Positions 22,825-31,983 are shown, counted from the stretch's first letter. The stretch is 32,078 nucleotides of DNA from Bacteroidales bacterium UBA6408 (GCA_002439805.1 DJPQ01000026.1:1-32078), one strand, 5' to 3'. The notes: generated by a model from the letters alone, not told the origin. Numbers and translations: made by a program.

Positions 22825-23559
22825 TTATTGCAGCTTCTTCCTCGGACGGATTTTCCTGAATCTCAGCCTCAGCACGCCCCAGAAAGCCTCTCCGAATATG
22901 CTCCCGCTCATCTTTGACGTTCCTTCCTTGCGGTCCACGAAGATTATCGGCACCTCCACAATCTTGAATCCCAGTTTGTAGCAGCTGTACTTCATCTCAA
23001 TCTGGAAGCCGTACCCATACATGCTGATTCTGTCCAGATCGATGGCTTCCAGCACCTTGCGCCTGTAGCACTTGAATCCGGCCGTTGTGTCATAGACCTT
23101 CATTCCGAGCACCGTGCGCACATAGACCGAGGCGTAGTAGGACATGATGACACGGCCTATGGGCCAGTTGATTACGCTGATTCCGTTGCAGTAGCGCGAG
23201 CCGATTGCAAGGTCGGCGCCGCCCTTCGCGCAGGCCTCGTAGAGCCTCGGCAGGTCTTCCGGATTGTGCGAAAAGTCCGCGTCCATCTCGAATATGTAGT
23301 CATATTTCCGTTCAATCGCCCATTTGAAGCCCGTTATGTAGGCCGTTCCGAGCCCCAGTTTCCCCGACCTTTCAATCATGAACAGCCGCTCGGAAAACTC
23401 CGCCTGCATTTTCTTGACAATCCCCGCAGTCCCGTCCGGCGACCCGTCCTCAATCACGAGCACATGATAGTCTCCCTCCAGCGCGAACACCGCACGGATA
23501 ATCTTCTCGATGTTTTCCCGTTCGTTGTAAGTCGGGATGATGACAACCTTCCTGTCCAT
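22825..23559 (-). CDS. Polyprenol-phosphate mannose synthase-like glycosyltransferase (GT2)
   Basis: A 244-residue family 2 glycosyltransferase. The sequence PTYNERENIEKI near the start, IEDGSPDGT (about 36-44), and the metal-binding FEMDADFSHNP are the hallmark order of DPM1-type enzymes, which transfer mannose from GDP-mannose to a polyprenyl phosphate on the cytoplasmic face of the membrane. The segment from GSRY to TAGFKCY and the C-terminal GTSKMSGSI are also typical. No C-terminal membrane helices are present, so it is the soluble or peripheral DPM1 form; the C-terminus is strongly basic (RLRFRKIRPRKK) and may bind the membrane. The sugar cannot be fixed from sequence alone. It is divergent from the alpha-2-macroglobulin gene. 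Confidence 0.9.
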   Translation of the reverse strand: MDRKVVIIPTYNERENIEKIIRAVFALEGDYHVLVIEDGSPDGTAGIVKKMQAEFSERLFMIERSGKLGLGTAYITGFKWAIERKYDYIFEMDADFSHNPEDLPRLYEACAKGGADLAIGSRYCNGISVINWPIGRVIMSYYASVYVRTVLGMKVYDTTAGFKCYRRKVLEAIDLDRISMYGYGFQIEMKYSCYKLGFKIVEVPIIFVDRKEGTSKMSGSIFGEAFWGVLRLRFRKIRPRKKLQ

Positions 23560-23587
23560 AATCGTCCGAATAAAGCTAAGAAATTAA

Positions 23588-23642
23588 ATTCCCCAAACGA
23601 ATCCGCAAAATAAGTTGGATTCCACAAACGAATCCGCAAAAT
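23588..23642. repeat. 24-bp direct repeat, two copies with 31-bp period
   Basis: Positions 23588-23611 and 23619-23642 share 23 of 24 bases (one C/A difference); the core is CAAACGAATCCGCAAAAT. On the minus strand each copy brings a -7-like box: TAATTTTG at 23644-23637 and TTATTTTG at 23613-23606. It lies in the divergent region between the glycosyltransferase and alpha-2-macroglobulin genes. Confidence 0.85.
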
Positions 23643-23644
23643 TA
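23637..23644 (-). promoter_or_regulatory. Possible -7 element for the glycosyltransferase gene
   Basis: The minus strand reads TAATTTTG, an exact TAnnTTTG match about 78 nt before the start codon at 23559. A second, weaker copy (TTATTTTG) follows 31 nt downstream because of the direct repeat. The -33 element is not evident. Confidence 0.4.
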
Positions 23645-23663
23645 GTAAAAAAATGAAAACGAT

Positions 23664-23697
23664 TTTGAAATTCCAATTATGATTATTCATATATTTG
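23664..23697 (+). promoter_or_regulatory. Bacteroidota-type promoter for the alpha-2-macroglobulin/pbpC operon
   Basis: TTTG at 23664-23667, a 22-nt spacer, then an exact TATATTTG at 23690-23697. Transcription would start about 23702-23705, leaving a leader of about 60 nt. A 13-bp sequence, TTTGCGATATGTA, starting inside the -7 box (23694-23706), is repeated at 23733-23745. Confidence 0.6.
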
Positions 23698-23763
23698 CGA
23701 TATGTATTGATGAATTTGTCGGGACAGAAATGTTTGCGATATGTAACTGAAAAGATTTTTGCC

Positions 23764-26700
23764 ATGAAGAATATTCTGAAATCCATGTTCGTGCTTGCCG
23801 TCGCCGTGACGGCCGCATCCTGCGGAAACGAAAACAAGGACTCTGAGAGCCCCGACGCCGGATTTGCCGACTACATCGAGGCCTACACGGGAGGACTTAT
23901 TTCCGACGAGTCGTCGGTGAAGATTCAGTTCGCATCGACCCCGGACACCTCGGTTCCCGCCGACGGCCTGTTCAGCTTTTCTCCTTCGCTCAGGGGCGAG
24001 GTCCGTTGGGTCGGCTCCAGGATGATAGAGTTCGTGCCCGAGGACGGGCAGCTGAAACAGGGACGGGAGTACCGCGGCAAATTCGAGGTGGGCAAGGTCT
24101 TCGGCGTGGAGAAACCGGAGCTCAGAACCTTCTGTTTCATGTTCAGAGTTGCGCCGAAGAAGGCCGCGATTTCCATTGACAATGTCAGGATTCTGAAATC
24201 CTCTCCGTCAGAGGCCGCGATAAACGGAAGCCTGATGCTCAGCGAGAGCGTCCCGGAGGATGAGGCTTCAGGAATGCTCTATGCGGAAGGTGCCGGAGCC
24301 GCCAAGGTTTCCGTCAGACAGATGTCGGAACCCGGAGTGTTTGAATTTACCTGTGCTCCCGTTGTGCGCAGTGCCTCTGACAGCCGTGTCACCCTTGTCT
24401 TTGACGGGCATTCCTCAGGATTCGGGAAGACCGTCTCGGCTGATGTCACGGTTCCGGCCTCGGAGGGCTTCCGGGTCGTGTCCGCCAAGAAAAAAGACGG
24501 GGATGAGCCGTATGTGGAGGTCGTTCTCTCCCAGCCTCTTGACCCTCTGTCCGATGTTTCGGGAATGTTCACTCTGTCGGTTGAGGGACGCAGCTACACC
24601 GCTGTTGACGGCAACATCGTCCGTGTCTTCTTTGAGAGAAAAAAAGCTGAGGGCAACATCTCCCTGACCGTTTCCGGCTCTCTCAAGGACTGCACGGGCA
24701 CACGCCTCGGTGAAGACTGGACAGCGGAATTCCGCTCAGACGAGCTTAAGCCGGCGGTCCGTCTGCCTGGTCGCGGCAACATTCTTCCCGACGCATCCGA
24801 ACTCCGCCTTCCGTTCCGGGCAGTGAATCTCAAGGCTGTGGATTTGAGAGTCATCAAGATTTACAGCGACAATGTCCTGCACTTCCTTCAGGACAACAGT
24901 CTCGACGGTGACAGCGAACTCCGGCGTTCGGGCAGGATGGTCTATAGCCGCCGGCTCCAGCTCGACTCCAATCCGCAGACAGACCTGCACCAGTGGCAGA
25001 ATTTTTCGGTCGATTTGTCCGGGCTGATGAAGCGTGAGCCCGGAGCAATCTATCGCATATCCCTTTCTTTCCGTCAGGAATATTCCGTGTATGGAAGGGA
25101 CGACGTCGCTGTTTCCGATGGGGATTCATCTCTCACGAAACTCGCCGTCGGGGAGATGAGCGCCGAGGACGAGGCGGTGTGGGACATACCATATTCATAT
25201 TACTATGACAATTACTACGATTGGGAAAAATATGACTGGAACGAGCGCGATAACCCTCTGTCCCCGACATATTATATGCAGGCCGACCGGTTTCCGAGCG
25301 TGAATCTGATGAACTCGAATGTCGGGGTCATCGCGAAGTCGGGAGGAAACGGGAAAATGTGGGTGTATGTCAGCGACATCGTCTCCGCATCCCCGCTTTC
25401 GGGTGTGGAGATTTCGGCCTATAACTATCAGCTCCGCAGGCTCGCCGCGGCAAAGTCGGACGCGGAAGGCCGTGCCGAACTCGCGTTTGAAGGCAAGCCT
25501 TTTGTCGTCGTCGCGAAATCCGGCGACGCGGTCTCGTATCTCAAGGTCATCGACGGGCAGGAAAATTCCCTGAGCCGCTTCGATGTCGGGGGGCAGACCG
25601 TCGAGAAAGGACTGCGCGGCTTCGTCTATGGCGAGAGGGGAGTATGGCGGCCCGGCGACACCATGCACCTTGTGCTGCTCGTCGAGTCCTCGGGAAAGAA
25701 GCTTCCGCAGGATCATCCGGCCGTGCTGGAGGTCTATGGGCCTCGGGGGCAGTTCTTCTCGCGGCAGGTCTGCCCGAAATCGGTTGACGGGTTCTATACT
25801 TTCGATGTGCCGACATCCGGAAGCGACATGACGGGAACCTATCACGCCTATGCGAAAATCGGCGGCGCCACGTTCCATAAGGCCCTGCACGTCGAGACCA
25901 TAAAGCCGAACCGCCTGAAGGTGACGACGACTCTTCCTTCAGATGTTCTTGACGCGGACTCTACGGCCACATTCCGGGTAAGCGCGGCATGGCTCACCGG
26001 AGCGGCGGCCTCTTCCCTTACGGCAAAGGCAAGCGTCAGGCTGACGCCGCGAAAGACGGCGTTCAAGGGCTTCGACGGCTACATCTTCTCGAACCCGCTA
26101 TCCGAATTCCGCTCCGTGGAAAAGGAACTCTTCAGCACGGTCCTCGACTCTCGCGGCAACTCTTCTGTCAGCGTGCGCGTGCCTGCCGCTCCCGACGCGC
26201 CCGGAATGCTGAACGCCACCATCGTCACGAGGGTTTCAGAACCCGGAGGAAATGAGAGCACGGTTTCGCAGAACGCGCTCTGCTCTCCGTTCGGCGCCTA
26301 TGTCGGAGTGCTAATGCCTTCAACCGAAAACGGGTATCTCGAAACGGACAGAGACTGGAGCATCAGGGCCTGTGCGGTGGGGAAGGACGGACGCAGGATT
26401 GCCGGGCATCGTCTCGAATACAGGATTTACCGCCTTGACAGCAGCTGGTGGTGGGAACGGGACGGGGGCGAACTCGCGTCGTTCATAAGAAGCTCCTCAG
26501 CAAAGGTTCACGCCTCCGGACAGATTGTCTCCGGAACTTCCGACTCTGAAATCCGTTTCCGCCTCGACTATCCGGACTGGGGCAACTTCCTTCTCTATGT
26601 CACCGACCTTGACAGCGGTCACAGTTCCGGCACGACCTTCCTCTGCGACTGGCCGCAGTGGCGCGGGCGCGGTGACAGGGCGGAGAGCACATCAGCTTCA

Positions 26701-29382
26701 ATGCTGTCATTCTCGCTTGACAGAAAATCCTGTCAGGTCGGAGACGAGGCGGTGGCTTATCTTCCGGCCGCAAAGGGCGCGAGGGCGCTCGTCTCGTTCG
26801 AGAACGACAGCCGCGTGATAGCTTCTTCATGGGTTGAGATGTCAGCCGACTCCGAGACACCGTTCCGCTTCCGCGTGACCGGTGAAATGGCTCCGTCATG
26901 CTATGTGCACGTGACTCTTCTCAATCCATATGGCAGGACGGCCGAGGGGCAGCCTCTTCGTCTCTACGGCGTTCAGCCTCTCACGGTCACCGCTCCTGAT
27001 TCGCGGCTTGACCCGGTGCTTTCTCTTCCGGAGACGATACGCCCTCAGGAAGAATTTGCCGTCCGCGTCCGCGAAAAGTCCGGCCGGCCGATGTCCTACA
27101 CCATTGCCATTGTCGATGAGGGACTGCTGGACCTCACCGGCTTCGAGACTCCCGACCCATGGGCGGAGATGAATCGCAGGAGTGCCCTGGGGGTTCGGAC
27201 ATGGGACATATATAATAATGTGATGGGAGCCTACGGAACTTCGTTCGCCTCGATGTTCAGTGTCGGAGGGGACGAGGATTTGAGGATTGACGGAACCGTG
27301 CGCGACAACCGTTTCGAGCCAGTGGTCAGGTTCCTCGGGCCTTTCACTCTCAGACGCGGCGAAAACGTCCACAAGGTCACGCTTCCGATGTATGTCGGTT
27401 CTGTCCGAGTGATGCTGGTGGCCGCCCGTGACGGAGCCTTTGGCTCCGCTGAGAAGACTGTTCCGGTGCGCTCTCCGCTTATGGTTCTGCCTACGCTTCC
27501 GCGCACGCTCGCCACGGGCGAGAAGGTGACTATGCCGGTGAATGTGTTCGCGATGGAGGAGTCTGTCCGCAACGCCGAAGTCACGGTTTCGGCCGACGGT
27601 CCTCTCCGCCTCGGCGGCCCTGCGTCCAAATCGCTGACATTCAGCGTTCCGGGTGATGAGATGGCCACGTTCGAGTTCAGAACGGGCAGTACGGAAGGTC
27701 CGGCCCGTGTAAAGGTCACAGCCAAGTCCGGAGACTTTGTGGCGTCGGACACCGTGAACATCATGGTGCGCAACATAAATCCTCCGGTTCTTTCGGTGCG
27801 GCGTGCGGTCATGCTTCCGGGAGAGTCCTGTGGCTTCGAATGCACTGATGGAGCCAATGTCCTCGAAGTAAGCGCGTTCCCGTCAATAGACGTCAACGGC
27901 GTATGGTTCTATATGAAACATTATCCGCACCGGTGCACCGAACAGCTCTGTGCCAAGGGGATAACCCTCCTGTCGATAATGCCGCAGCTCGACGAGCAGC
28001 GCCGGACAGAGGCTGGCGGAATGGTCTCAGAAATCCTTTCGGAACTCTACTCGCGGCAGCTCTCGGACGGGAGCTTTGTCTATTGGCCCGGAAGCACGCT
28101 CATAAATCCTTGGGCGGACGCGATGGCCGGGCATTTCATGACGCTCGCTTCCGGCGCCGGATTTTCCGTGAACGGGGGAGTCTTCGGCGCGTGGAGAAAC
28201 AAGGTGAAGAAATATGTGAACGCCTATCGCGCAGCCGGCGATGAATATGACGAACTTGCAGCATATTCCCTCTATGTGCTTGCGCTCTCGGGCAACGCTC
28301 AGGACGGTCCGATGAACCGGATGAAGGAGTCGTCGTCACTGACACCGACGGCAAGGGCTCTGCTTGCGTCCGCCTATGCGGTTTCGGGGCGGAAGTCAGT
28401 TGCGGAAAGCATCCTTGCGGTCTCTTCGGGAAATTCTTCCGCAAAGCGTCCCGCAGCACCGTCTCTTTTCTTCGGCTCTGCTCTGCGTGACGATGCCATA
28501 TTCCTTGATGCTCAAGTGCTTGCCGGAAACTTGGGCGCAGCCATGGAACTTGCCGGGCGCGTGGCTGACGGCTTCGCAAAGGAAAGCTACACCACCCAGA
28601 CCACGGCATTTGCCTCGTCCGCCCTCTCGAAGCTCTACGCCCTCACCGACAAATCAGCCGTGTCTTTCCGGTACGAGTGTTCTTTCGGCGACGGCGGCAA
28701 CTCCGAGAATGTCAGGACGGCGAACTCGCTGTGGACAAGAAATGTCGTAGACGGAGCCACCTCGGTCAGGCTCTCCAACACTTCCCGTGGCGCTCTCTAC
28801 GCGAGCCTCGCGTCAAGAACTTCGGTTCCTGCGGGAACGGCTGTCCGGGAGGCCTCGTCCGGGATTTCGACGGTGGTGGCGTACAAGGACATGGACGGGA
28901 TGAACATCCGTCCTGACAAGCTTGCGCAGGGAACGGATTTCGTGGCAGAGGTCACTGTTAAGAACGCCTCGGCGGCTCCTCTGCGGAATCTTTCCCTGTC
29001 GGTGAAGGTCCCTTCGGGATGGGAGATTTACAACAGCCGCCTCTTCAGCGCGGAAGCAGATGTCTCCGCCGCCTATTCCGGCTGTGACATCCGCGACGGT
29101 GAGGTTCTCTACTATTTCGACCTTCCCAAGGCTGCCTCCAGGACATACGCCCTGCGCCTCTCCGCCGCCTATCTCGGAGAGTTCGTCCTCCCTTCGGTAA
29201 GCTGCGAGGCCATGTACGACAACTCGGTCTTTGCCCGCACCGCCTCCGGCGTCGTCAGGGTTGTGCCCTCCGTAGCCAATGTCAGTTCATCACGGGACGC
29301 TGGTCAGGCAGCGCAAGGAAGCCTGTCGGCTTCTCCGTCATTAGAAACTCCGTCGGACTCCCTGTCATTTCGAACGAAGTGA
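23764..29382 (+). CDS. Bacterial alpha-2-macroglobulin-family lipoprotein
   Basis: A 1872-residue lipoprotein with lipobox AASC (Cys20) and an acidic, Asn/Glu-rich stretch after it. Family members trap attacking proteases by a bait region and a reactive thioester, and act in the periplasm. The thioester motif is present as C-T-E-Q at residues 1391-1394 (context YPHRCTEQL; many relatives have GCxEQ), followed by the helical thioester domain (about 1395-1650). The N-terminal part holds the MG-type beta domains and a long macroglobulin core. It is the first gene of the classic pair with pbpC, which begins 8 nt after it. The last codons (LSFRTK) come from a repeat element that spans the junction. 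I use the ATG at 23764 with the signal peptide; an upstream in-frame TTG at 23695 lies inside the promoter. Confidence 0.93.
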   Translation: MKNILKSMFVLAVAVTAASCGNENKDSESPDAGFADYIEAYTGGLISDESSVKIQFASTPDTSVPADGLFSFSPSLRGEVRWVGSRMIEFVPEDGQLKQGREYRGKFEVGKVFGVEKPELRTFCFMFRVAPKKAAISIDNVRILKSSPSEAAINGSLMLSESVPEDEASGMLYAEGAGAAKVSVRQMSEPGVFEFTCAPVVRSASDSRVTLVFDGHSSGFGKTVSADVTVPASEGFRVVSAKKKDGDEPYVEVVLSQPLDPLSDVSGMFTLSVEGRSYTAVDGNIVRVFFERKKAEGNISLTVSGSLKDCTGTRLGEDWTAEFRSDELKPAVRLPGRGNILPDASELRLPFRAVNLKAVDLRVIKIYSDNVLHFLQDNSLDGDSELRRSGRMVYSRRLQLDSNPQTDLHQWQNFSVDLSGLMKREPGAIYRISLSFRQEYSVYGRDDVAVSDGDSSLTKLAVGEMSAEDEAVWDIPYSYYYDNYYDWEKYDWNERDNPLSPTYYMQADRFPSVNLMNSNVGVIAKSGGNGKMWVYVSDIVSASPLSGVEISAYNYQLRRLAAAKSDAEGRAELAFEGKPFVVVAKSGDAVSYLKVIDGQENSLSRFDVGGQTVEKGLRGFVYGERGVWRPGDTMHLVLLVESSGKKLPQDHPAVLEVYGPRGQFFSRQVCPKSVDGFYTFDVPTSGSDMTGTYHAYAKIGGATFHKALHVETIKPNRLKVTTTLPSDVLDADSTATFRVSAAWLTGAAASSLTAKASVRLTPRKTAFKGFDGYIFSNPLSEFRSVEKELFSTVLDSRGNSSVSVRVPAAPDAPGMLNATIVTRVSEPGGNESTVSQNALCSPFGAYVGVLMPSTENGYLETDRDWSIRACAVGKDGRRIAGHRLEYRIYRLDSSWWWERDGGELASFIRSSSAKVHASGQIVSGTSDSEIRFRLDYPDWGNFLLYVTDLDSGHSSGTTFLCDWPQWRGRGDRAESTSASMLSFSLDRKSCQVGDEAVAYLPAAKGARALVSFENDSRVIASSWVEMSADSETPFRFRVTGEMAPSCYVHVTLLNPYGRTAEGQPLRLYGVQPLTVTAPDSRLDPVLSLPETIRPQEEFAVRVREKSGRPMSYTIAIVDEGLLDLTGFETPDPWAEMNRRSALGVRTWDIYNNVMGAYGTSFASMFSVGGDEDLRIDGTVRDNRFEPVVRFLGPFTLRRGENVHKVTLPMYVGSVRVMLVAARDGAFGSAEKTVPVRSPLMVLPTLPRTLATGEKVTMPVNVFAMEESVRNAEVTVSADGPLRLGGPASKSLTFSVPGDEMATFEFRTGSTEGPARVKVTAKSGDFVASDTVNIMVRNINPPVLSVRRAVMLPGESCGFECTDGANVLEVSAFPSIDVNGVWFYMKHYPHRCTEQLCAKGITLLSIMPQLDEQRRTEAGGMVSEILSELYSRQLSDGSFVYWPGSTLINPWADAMAGHFMTLASGAGFSVNGGVFGAWRNKVKKYVNAYRAAGDEYDELAAYSLYVLALSGNAQDGPMNRMKESSSLTPTARALLASAYAVSGRKSVAESILAVSSGNSSAKRPAAPSLFFGSALRDDAIFLDAQVLAGNLGAAMELAGRVADGFAKESYTTQTTAFASSALSKLYALTDKSAVSFRYECSFGDGGNSENVRTANSLWTRNVVDGATSVRLSNTSRGALYASLASRTSVPAGTAVREASSGISTVVAYKDMDGMNIRPDKLAQGTDFVAEVTVKNASAAPLRNLSLSVKVPSGWEIYNSRLFSAEADVSAAYSGCDIRDGEVLYYFDLPKAASRTYALRLSAAYLGEFVLPSVSCEAMYDNSVFARTASGVVRVVPSVANVSSSRDAGQAAQGSLSASPSLETPSDSLSFRTK

Positions 29383-29433
29383 GAAATCTATGAGCGAAAC
29401 CAGCCCCAAAGACTTCTCGGCTCCACTTCGTTC
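29363..29433. repeat. REP-like inverted repeat pair across the alpha-2-macroglobulin/pbpC junction
   Basis: A 27-nt element at 29363-29389 contains GAACGAAGTGAGAA. An inverted, longer relative at 29414-29433 reads, on minus, GAACGAAGTG-GAGCC-GAGAA. The first supplies the stop of the upstream gene and the bases up to the pbpC ATG at 29390; the second encodes part of the PBP N-terminal tail. The core resembles dispersed intergenic repeats that I recall from Bacteroidota genomes. Confidence 0.6.
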
Positions 29434-31843
29434 CGCTCGGTCTGAACTGAGACTGCTGAAAAGTGACGGGTGCCGGAGGGCGGCCGTCGCCTTGGCCGTG
29501 TGCCTGGCCGCTCTCTTGGCCGTGTGGCTGTGTTCCCTGCCGCGGGACCTGTTCTCCGGCGTGCCATACTCCACGGTCGTCGAGGCATCCGGCGGAGAAC
29601 TTCTAGGCGCGCGCGTCGCGGGGGACGGCCAGTGGCGCTTCCCTCCCGCCGACACCGTTCCTCGGCGCTATGCCGTGTGCCTCATCCAGTTTGAGGACAG
29701 GCATTTCTATGCCCATCACGGGGTCAATCCGGCCGCGATAGCCCGTGCCGCTGTGCAGAACTTCCGGGCAGGGCATACCGTCAGCGGAGGAAGCACAATC
29801 ACCATGCAGGTCATCCGGCTCAGCCGGGCCGCCGGGGCACGCGCTGCTATGGACAGCCCCTCCATGGGACAGTGGCGTCCTGAAGACCGTCATCATGGGG
29901 CAGTCCAGGCACCTGAACGCAGTCATAAGAAGGCAGTCCGGGGGCCGGAGCGCACGTTCAAGGAAAAGATTATCGAGGCCTTTCTTGCCGCCCGTCTCGA
30001 ACTTCGATGCACGAAAGAGGAAATACTGGCCTTGTATGCTTCCCACGCCCCGTTCGGCGGCAATGTCGTCGGCATCGAAGCCGCATCCCGCCGCTATTTC
30101 GGCCGTCCTGCATCCGAACTCTCCTGGGCCGAGGCGGCCACGCTTGCCGTTCTTCCCAATTCACCTTCGCTCATTCATCCCGGGCGTAACCGCGCCGCCC
30201 TCGAACGGAAGCGCAACCGTCTTCTCACACGCCTGTATAATATAGGGGTAATCGACTCTATGACCTTCTCCCTATCCTGCGAGGAACCCTTGCCCGACCA
30301 GCCGCAGCCTTTCCCCGACTGCGCTCACCATCTCGTCGAGCGGTACTGCCGGACGAACCCGGGAGAAATTGTCCGCACGGGCATAGACATATCACTTCAG
30401 CATCATCTGGAAGCCCTTACAAACCGTTGGAACGACGAATTTTCACGCATCGGAATCCGTGACCTTTCTGCTGTCATTGTCGATGTCCGTACCGGCGCGA
30501 CGCTCGCATACTGCGGCAATGCCAATCCTTCCGACTTTCGTGACGGAGCCCTCGTTGATATTGCCGATTCCCCACGCAGCACAGGCAGCGTCCTGAAGCC
30601 GTTTCTTTACGGTGCGATGCTACAGGCCGGAGACATTCTTCCGCACACCCTCATTCCGGACACGCCTCTGAACGTGAACGGCTTTGCTCCGCAGAACTTT
30701 GATCTCCGCTTTTCGGGAGCCGTCCCTGCCTCCGAAGCTCTTGCCCGTTCCCTAAATGTTCCCTGTGTCAGGATGTTACGCACATACGGCATAACTAATT
30801 TCCATGATTTCCTGGAAAAGTCCGGGATGACGACCCTCACCCGTGCCGCTTCGGACTACGGACTCTCGCTGATTCTCGGCGGCGCGGAGGGGAAACTTTT
30901 CGAGATGACGCGGATGTACGCGGCGATGTCTGCATTCTATCAGCATCGGACAGGCTGGATTCCGCAGGACTGGCCGCTTACGTCGCGCTGTGCGCTCTAC
31001 TGGATTTTCGACTCTCTGAAGGAGGTGAACCGTCCGGACGAGATGGACTGGAGACTCGTGCCGTCTCTAAGAAAGGTGGCATGGAAAACAGGCACGAGCT
31101 ACGGGTTCCGTGATGCGTGGGCAATAGGAGTGACACGGGACTATGCCGTCGGGGTCTGGGCGGGAAATGCGGACGGTGAATCCGCTTCCGGGCTTGTCGG
31201 GGCTCGTACCGCCGGTCCGGTCCTCTTTGACATATATAATATGCTGCCGCCGTCAGAATGGTTCGACGAACCGGAGCGTGAGGAATATGTCTATGCGGAA
31301 ATATGCCGGAAGTCGGGACATCTGTGTGGACAGTTCTGCGAGGAACGTGATTCTCTGATTATACCTCCGGCAGGACTGAGAACCTCCGTCTGCCCCTATC
31401 ACAGGAGCGTCCTTCTGTCTCATAACGGCTCTCATCGGCTCTCCTCTCCTGCTCCCGGAAGCGCAGTGAGAAATTTTTTCGTGCTTCCTCCTGCAATGGA
31501 ATGGTACTATCGCCGCTCCCATCCGGACTATGTCCCGCTCCCGCCGCTTCTTCCGGGGTCTTCCTCTCCCGAGTCATCCTCTCCGCTGGCGTTCATCTAT
31601 CCCGAGCCGGGCAGTTCAATCTTCATCCCGACATCTCTCGACGGCTCGCCCGGCGAAGTCGTATTCACCGCTGCCCACCTCAATCCGGAAACAGAAGTCT
31701 TCTGGCATCTCGACTCAGACTATGTCGGGCAGACCCGCTTCATCCACAGTCTTTCCCTCCGCCCCTCACGAGGCTCCCACACCATTACCGCCGTCGACGC
31801 CTCCGGCAATTCCGCCTCCGTCGGCTTTACCGTCGAGAACTGA
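29390..31843 (+). CDS. pbpC: Penicillin-binding protein 1C (bifunctional glycosyltransferase/transpeptidase)
   Basis: An 817-residue peptidoglycan synthase. A cytoplasmic tail and one membrane helix (about 30-50) precede the GT51 domain: EDRHFYAHHGVNP from residue 102 with the catalytic Glu, and GGSTITMQVIRLSR. The transpeptidase domain has S-V-L-K with acyl-serine Ser400, SLNVP and KTGTS from Lys566. A C-terminal BiPBP-type beta domain (about 730-817) ends the protein. All catalytic motifs are intact. One anomaly is an insertion of about 40 residues after MQVIRLSR (encoded by about 29830-29950), made of short repeats, placed where relatives pass directly to RTFKEK. The N-terminal tail overlaps a REP-like element. 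It pairs with the alpha-2-macroglobulin gene 8 nt upstream, the usual partner, probably protecting the periplasm when the wall is breached. Confidence 0.94.
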   Translation: MSETSPKDFSAPLRSARSELRLLKSDGCRRAAVALAVCLAALLAVWLCSLPRDLFSGVPYSTVVEASGGELLGARVAGDGQWRFPPADTVPRRYAVCLIQFEDRHFYAHHGVNPAAIARAAVQNFRAGHTVSGGSTITMQVIRLSRAAGARAAMDSPSMGQWRPEDRHHGAVQAPERSHKKAVRGPERTFKEKIIEAFLAARLELRCTKEEILALYASHAPFGGNVVGIEAASRRYFGRPASELSWAEAATLAVLPNSPSLIHPGRNRAALERKRNRLLTRLYNIGVIDSMTFSLSCEEPLPDQPQPFPDCAHHLVERYCRTNPGEIVRTGIDISLQHHLEALTNRWNDEFSRIGIRDLSAVIVDVRTGATLAYCGNANPSDFRDGALVDIADSPRSTGSVLKPFLYGAMLQAGDILPHTLIPDTPLNVNGFAPQNFDLRFSGAVPASEALARSLNVPCVRMLRTYGITNFHDFLEKSGMTTLTRAASDYGLSLILGGAEGKLFEMTRMYAAMSAFYQHRTGWIPQDWPLTSRCALYWIFDSLKEVNRPDEMDWRLVPSLRKVAWKTGTSYGFRDAWAIGVTRDYAVGVWAGNADGESASGLVGARTAGPVLFDIYNMLPPSEWFDEPEREEYVYAEICRKSGHLCGQFCEERDSLIIPPAGLRTSVCPYHRSVLLSHNGSHRLSSPAPGSAVRNFFVLPPAMEWYYRRSHPDYVPLPPLLPGSSSPESSSPLAFIYPEPGSSIFIPTSLDGSPGEVVFTAAHLNPETEVFWHLDSDYVGQTRFIHSLSLRPSRGSHTITAVDASGNSASVGFTVEN
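29861..29965 (+). repeat. Tandem 33-nt repeats inside pbpC
   Basis: Units at 29879-29906 and 29912-29939 align at 21 of 28 positions with a 33-nt period; a weaker earlier unit starts near 29861. At the protein level this is an 11-residue repeat, A-V-x-x-P-E-R-x-x-K-x: AVQAPERSHKK then AVRGPERTFKE, the last merging into the native RTFKEK strand. The reading frame is kept throughout. Confidence 0.6.
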
Positions 31844-31911
31844 ACATTCTTCTCGTTCCCTTTAACCCAGTGTCGTCCAGTCGATTAGCCGTCAGGCTGT
31901 ATTTGCCGTCG

Positions 31912-31983
31912 AAAAAAAAGTGCAAAAAAGTTTGAAAAAAGTTGCGAAAAAGTTTGCAGGTAAAGAAAAAAGGCGTACCTTTG
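31912..31983 (+). promoter_or_regulatory. Strong promoter with phased A-tracts, probably of an rRNA operon
   Basis: TTTG at 31953-31956, exactly 19 nt, then TACCTTTG at 31976-31983, a perfect Bacteroidota core promoter. Upstream, A-runs at 31912-31919, 31924-31929, 31935-31940 and 31947-31951 are centred about 11 bp apart, in phase with the helix, as expected for curved DNA or UP-element-like stimulation. This fits an rRNA promoter; the rRNA genes would lie beyond the window. Confidence 0.75.
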
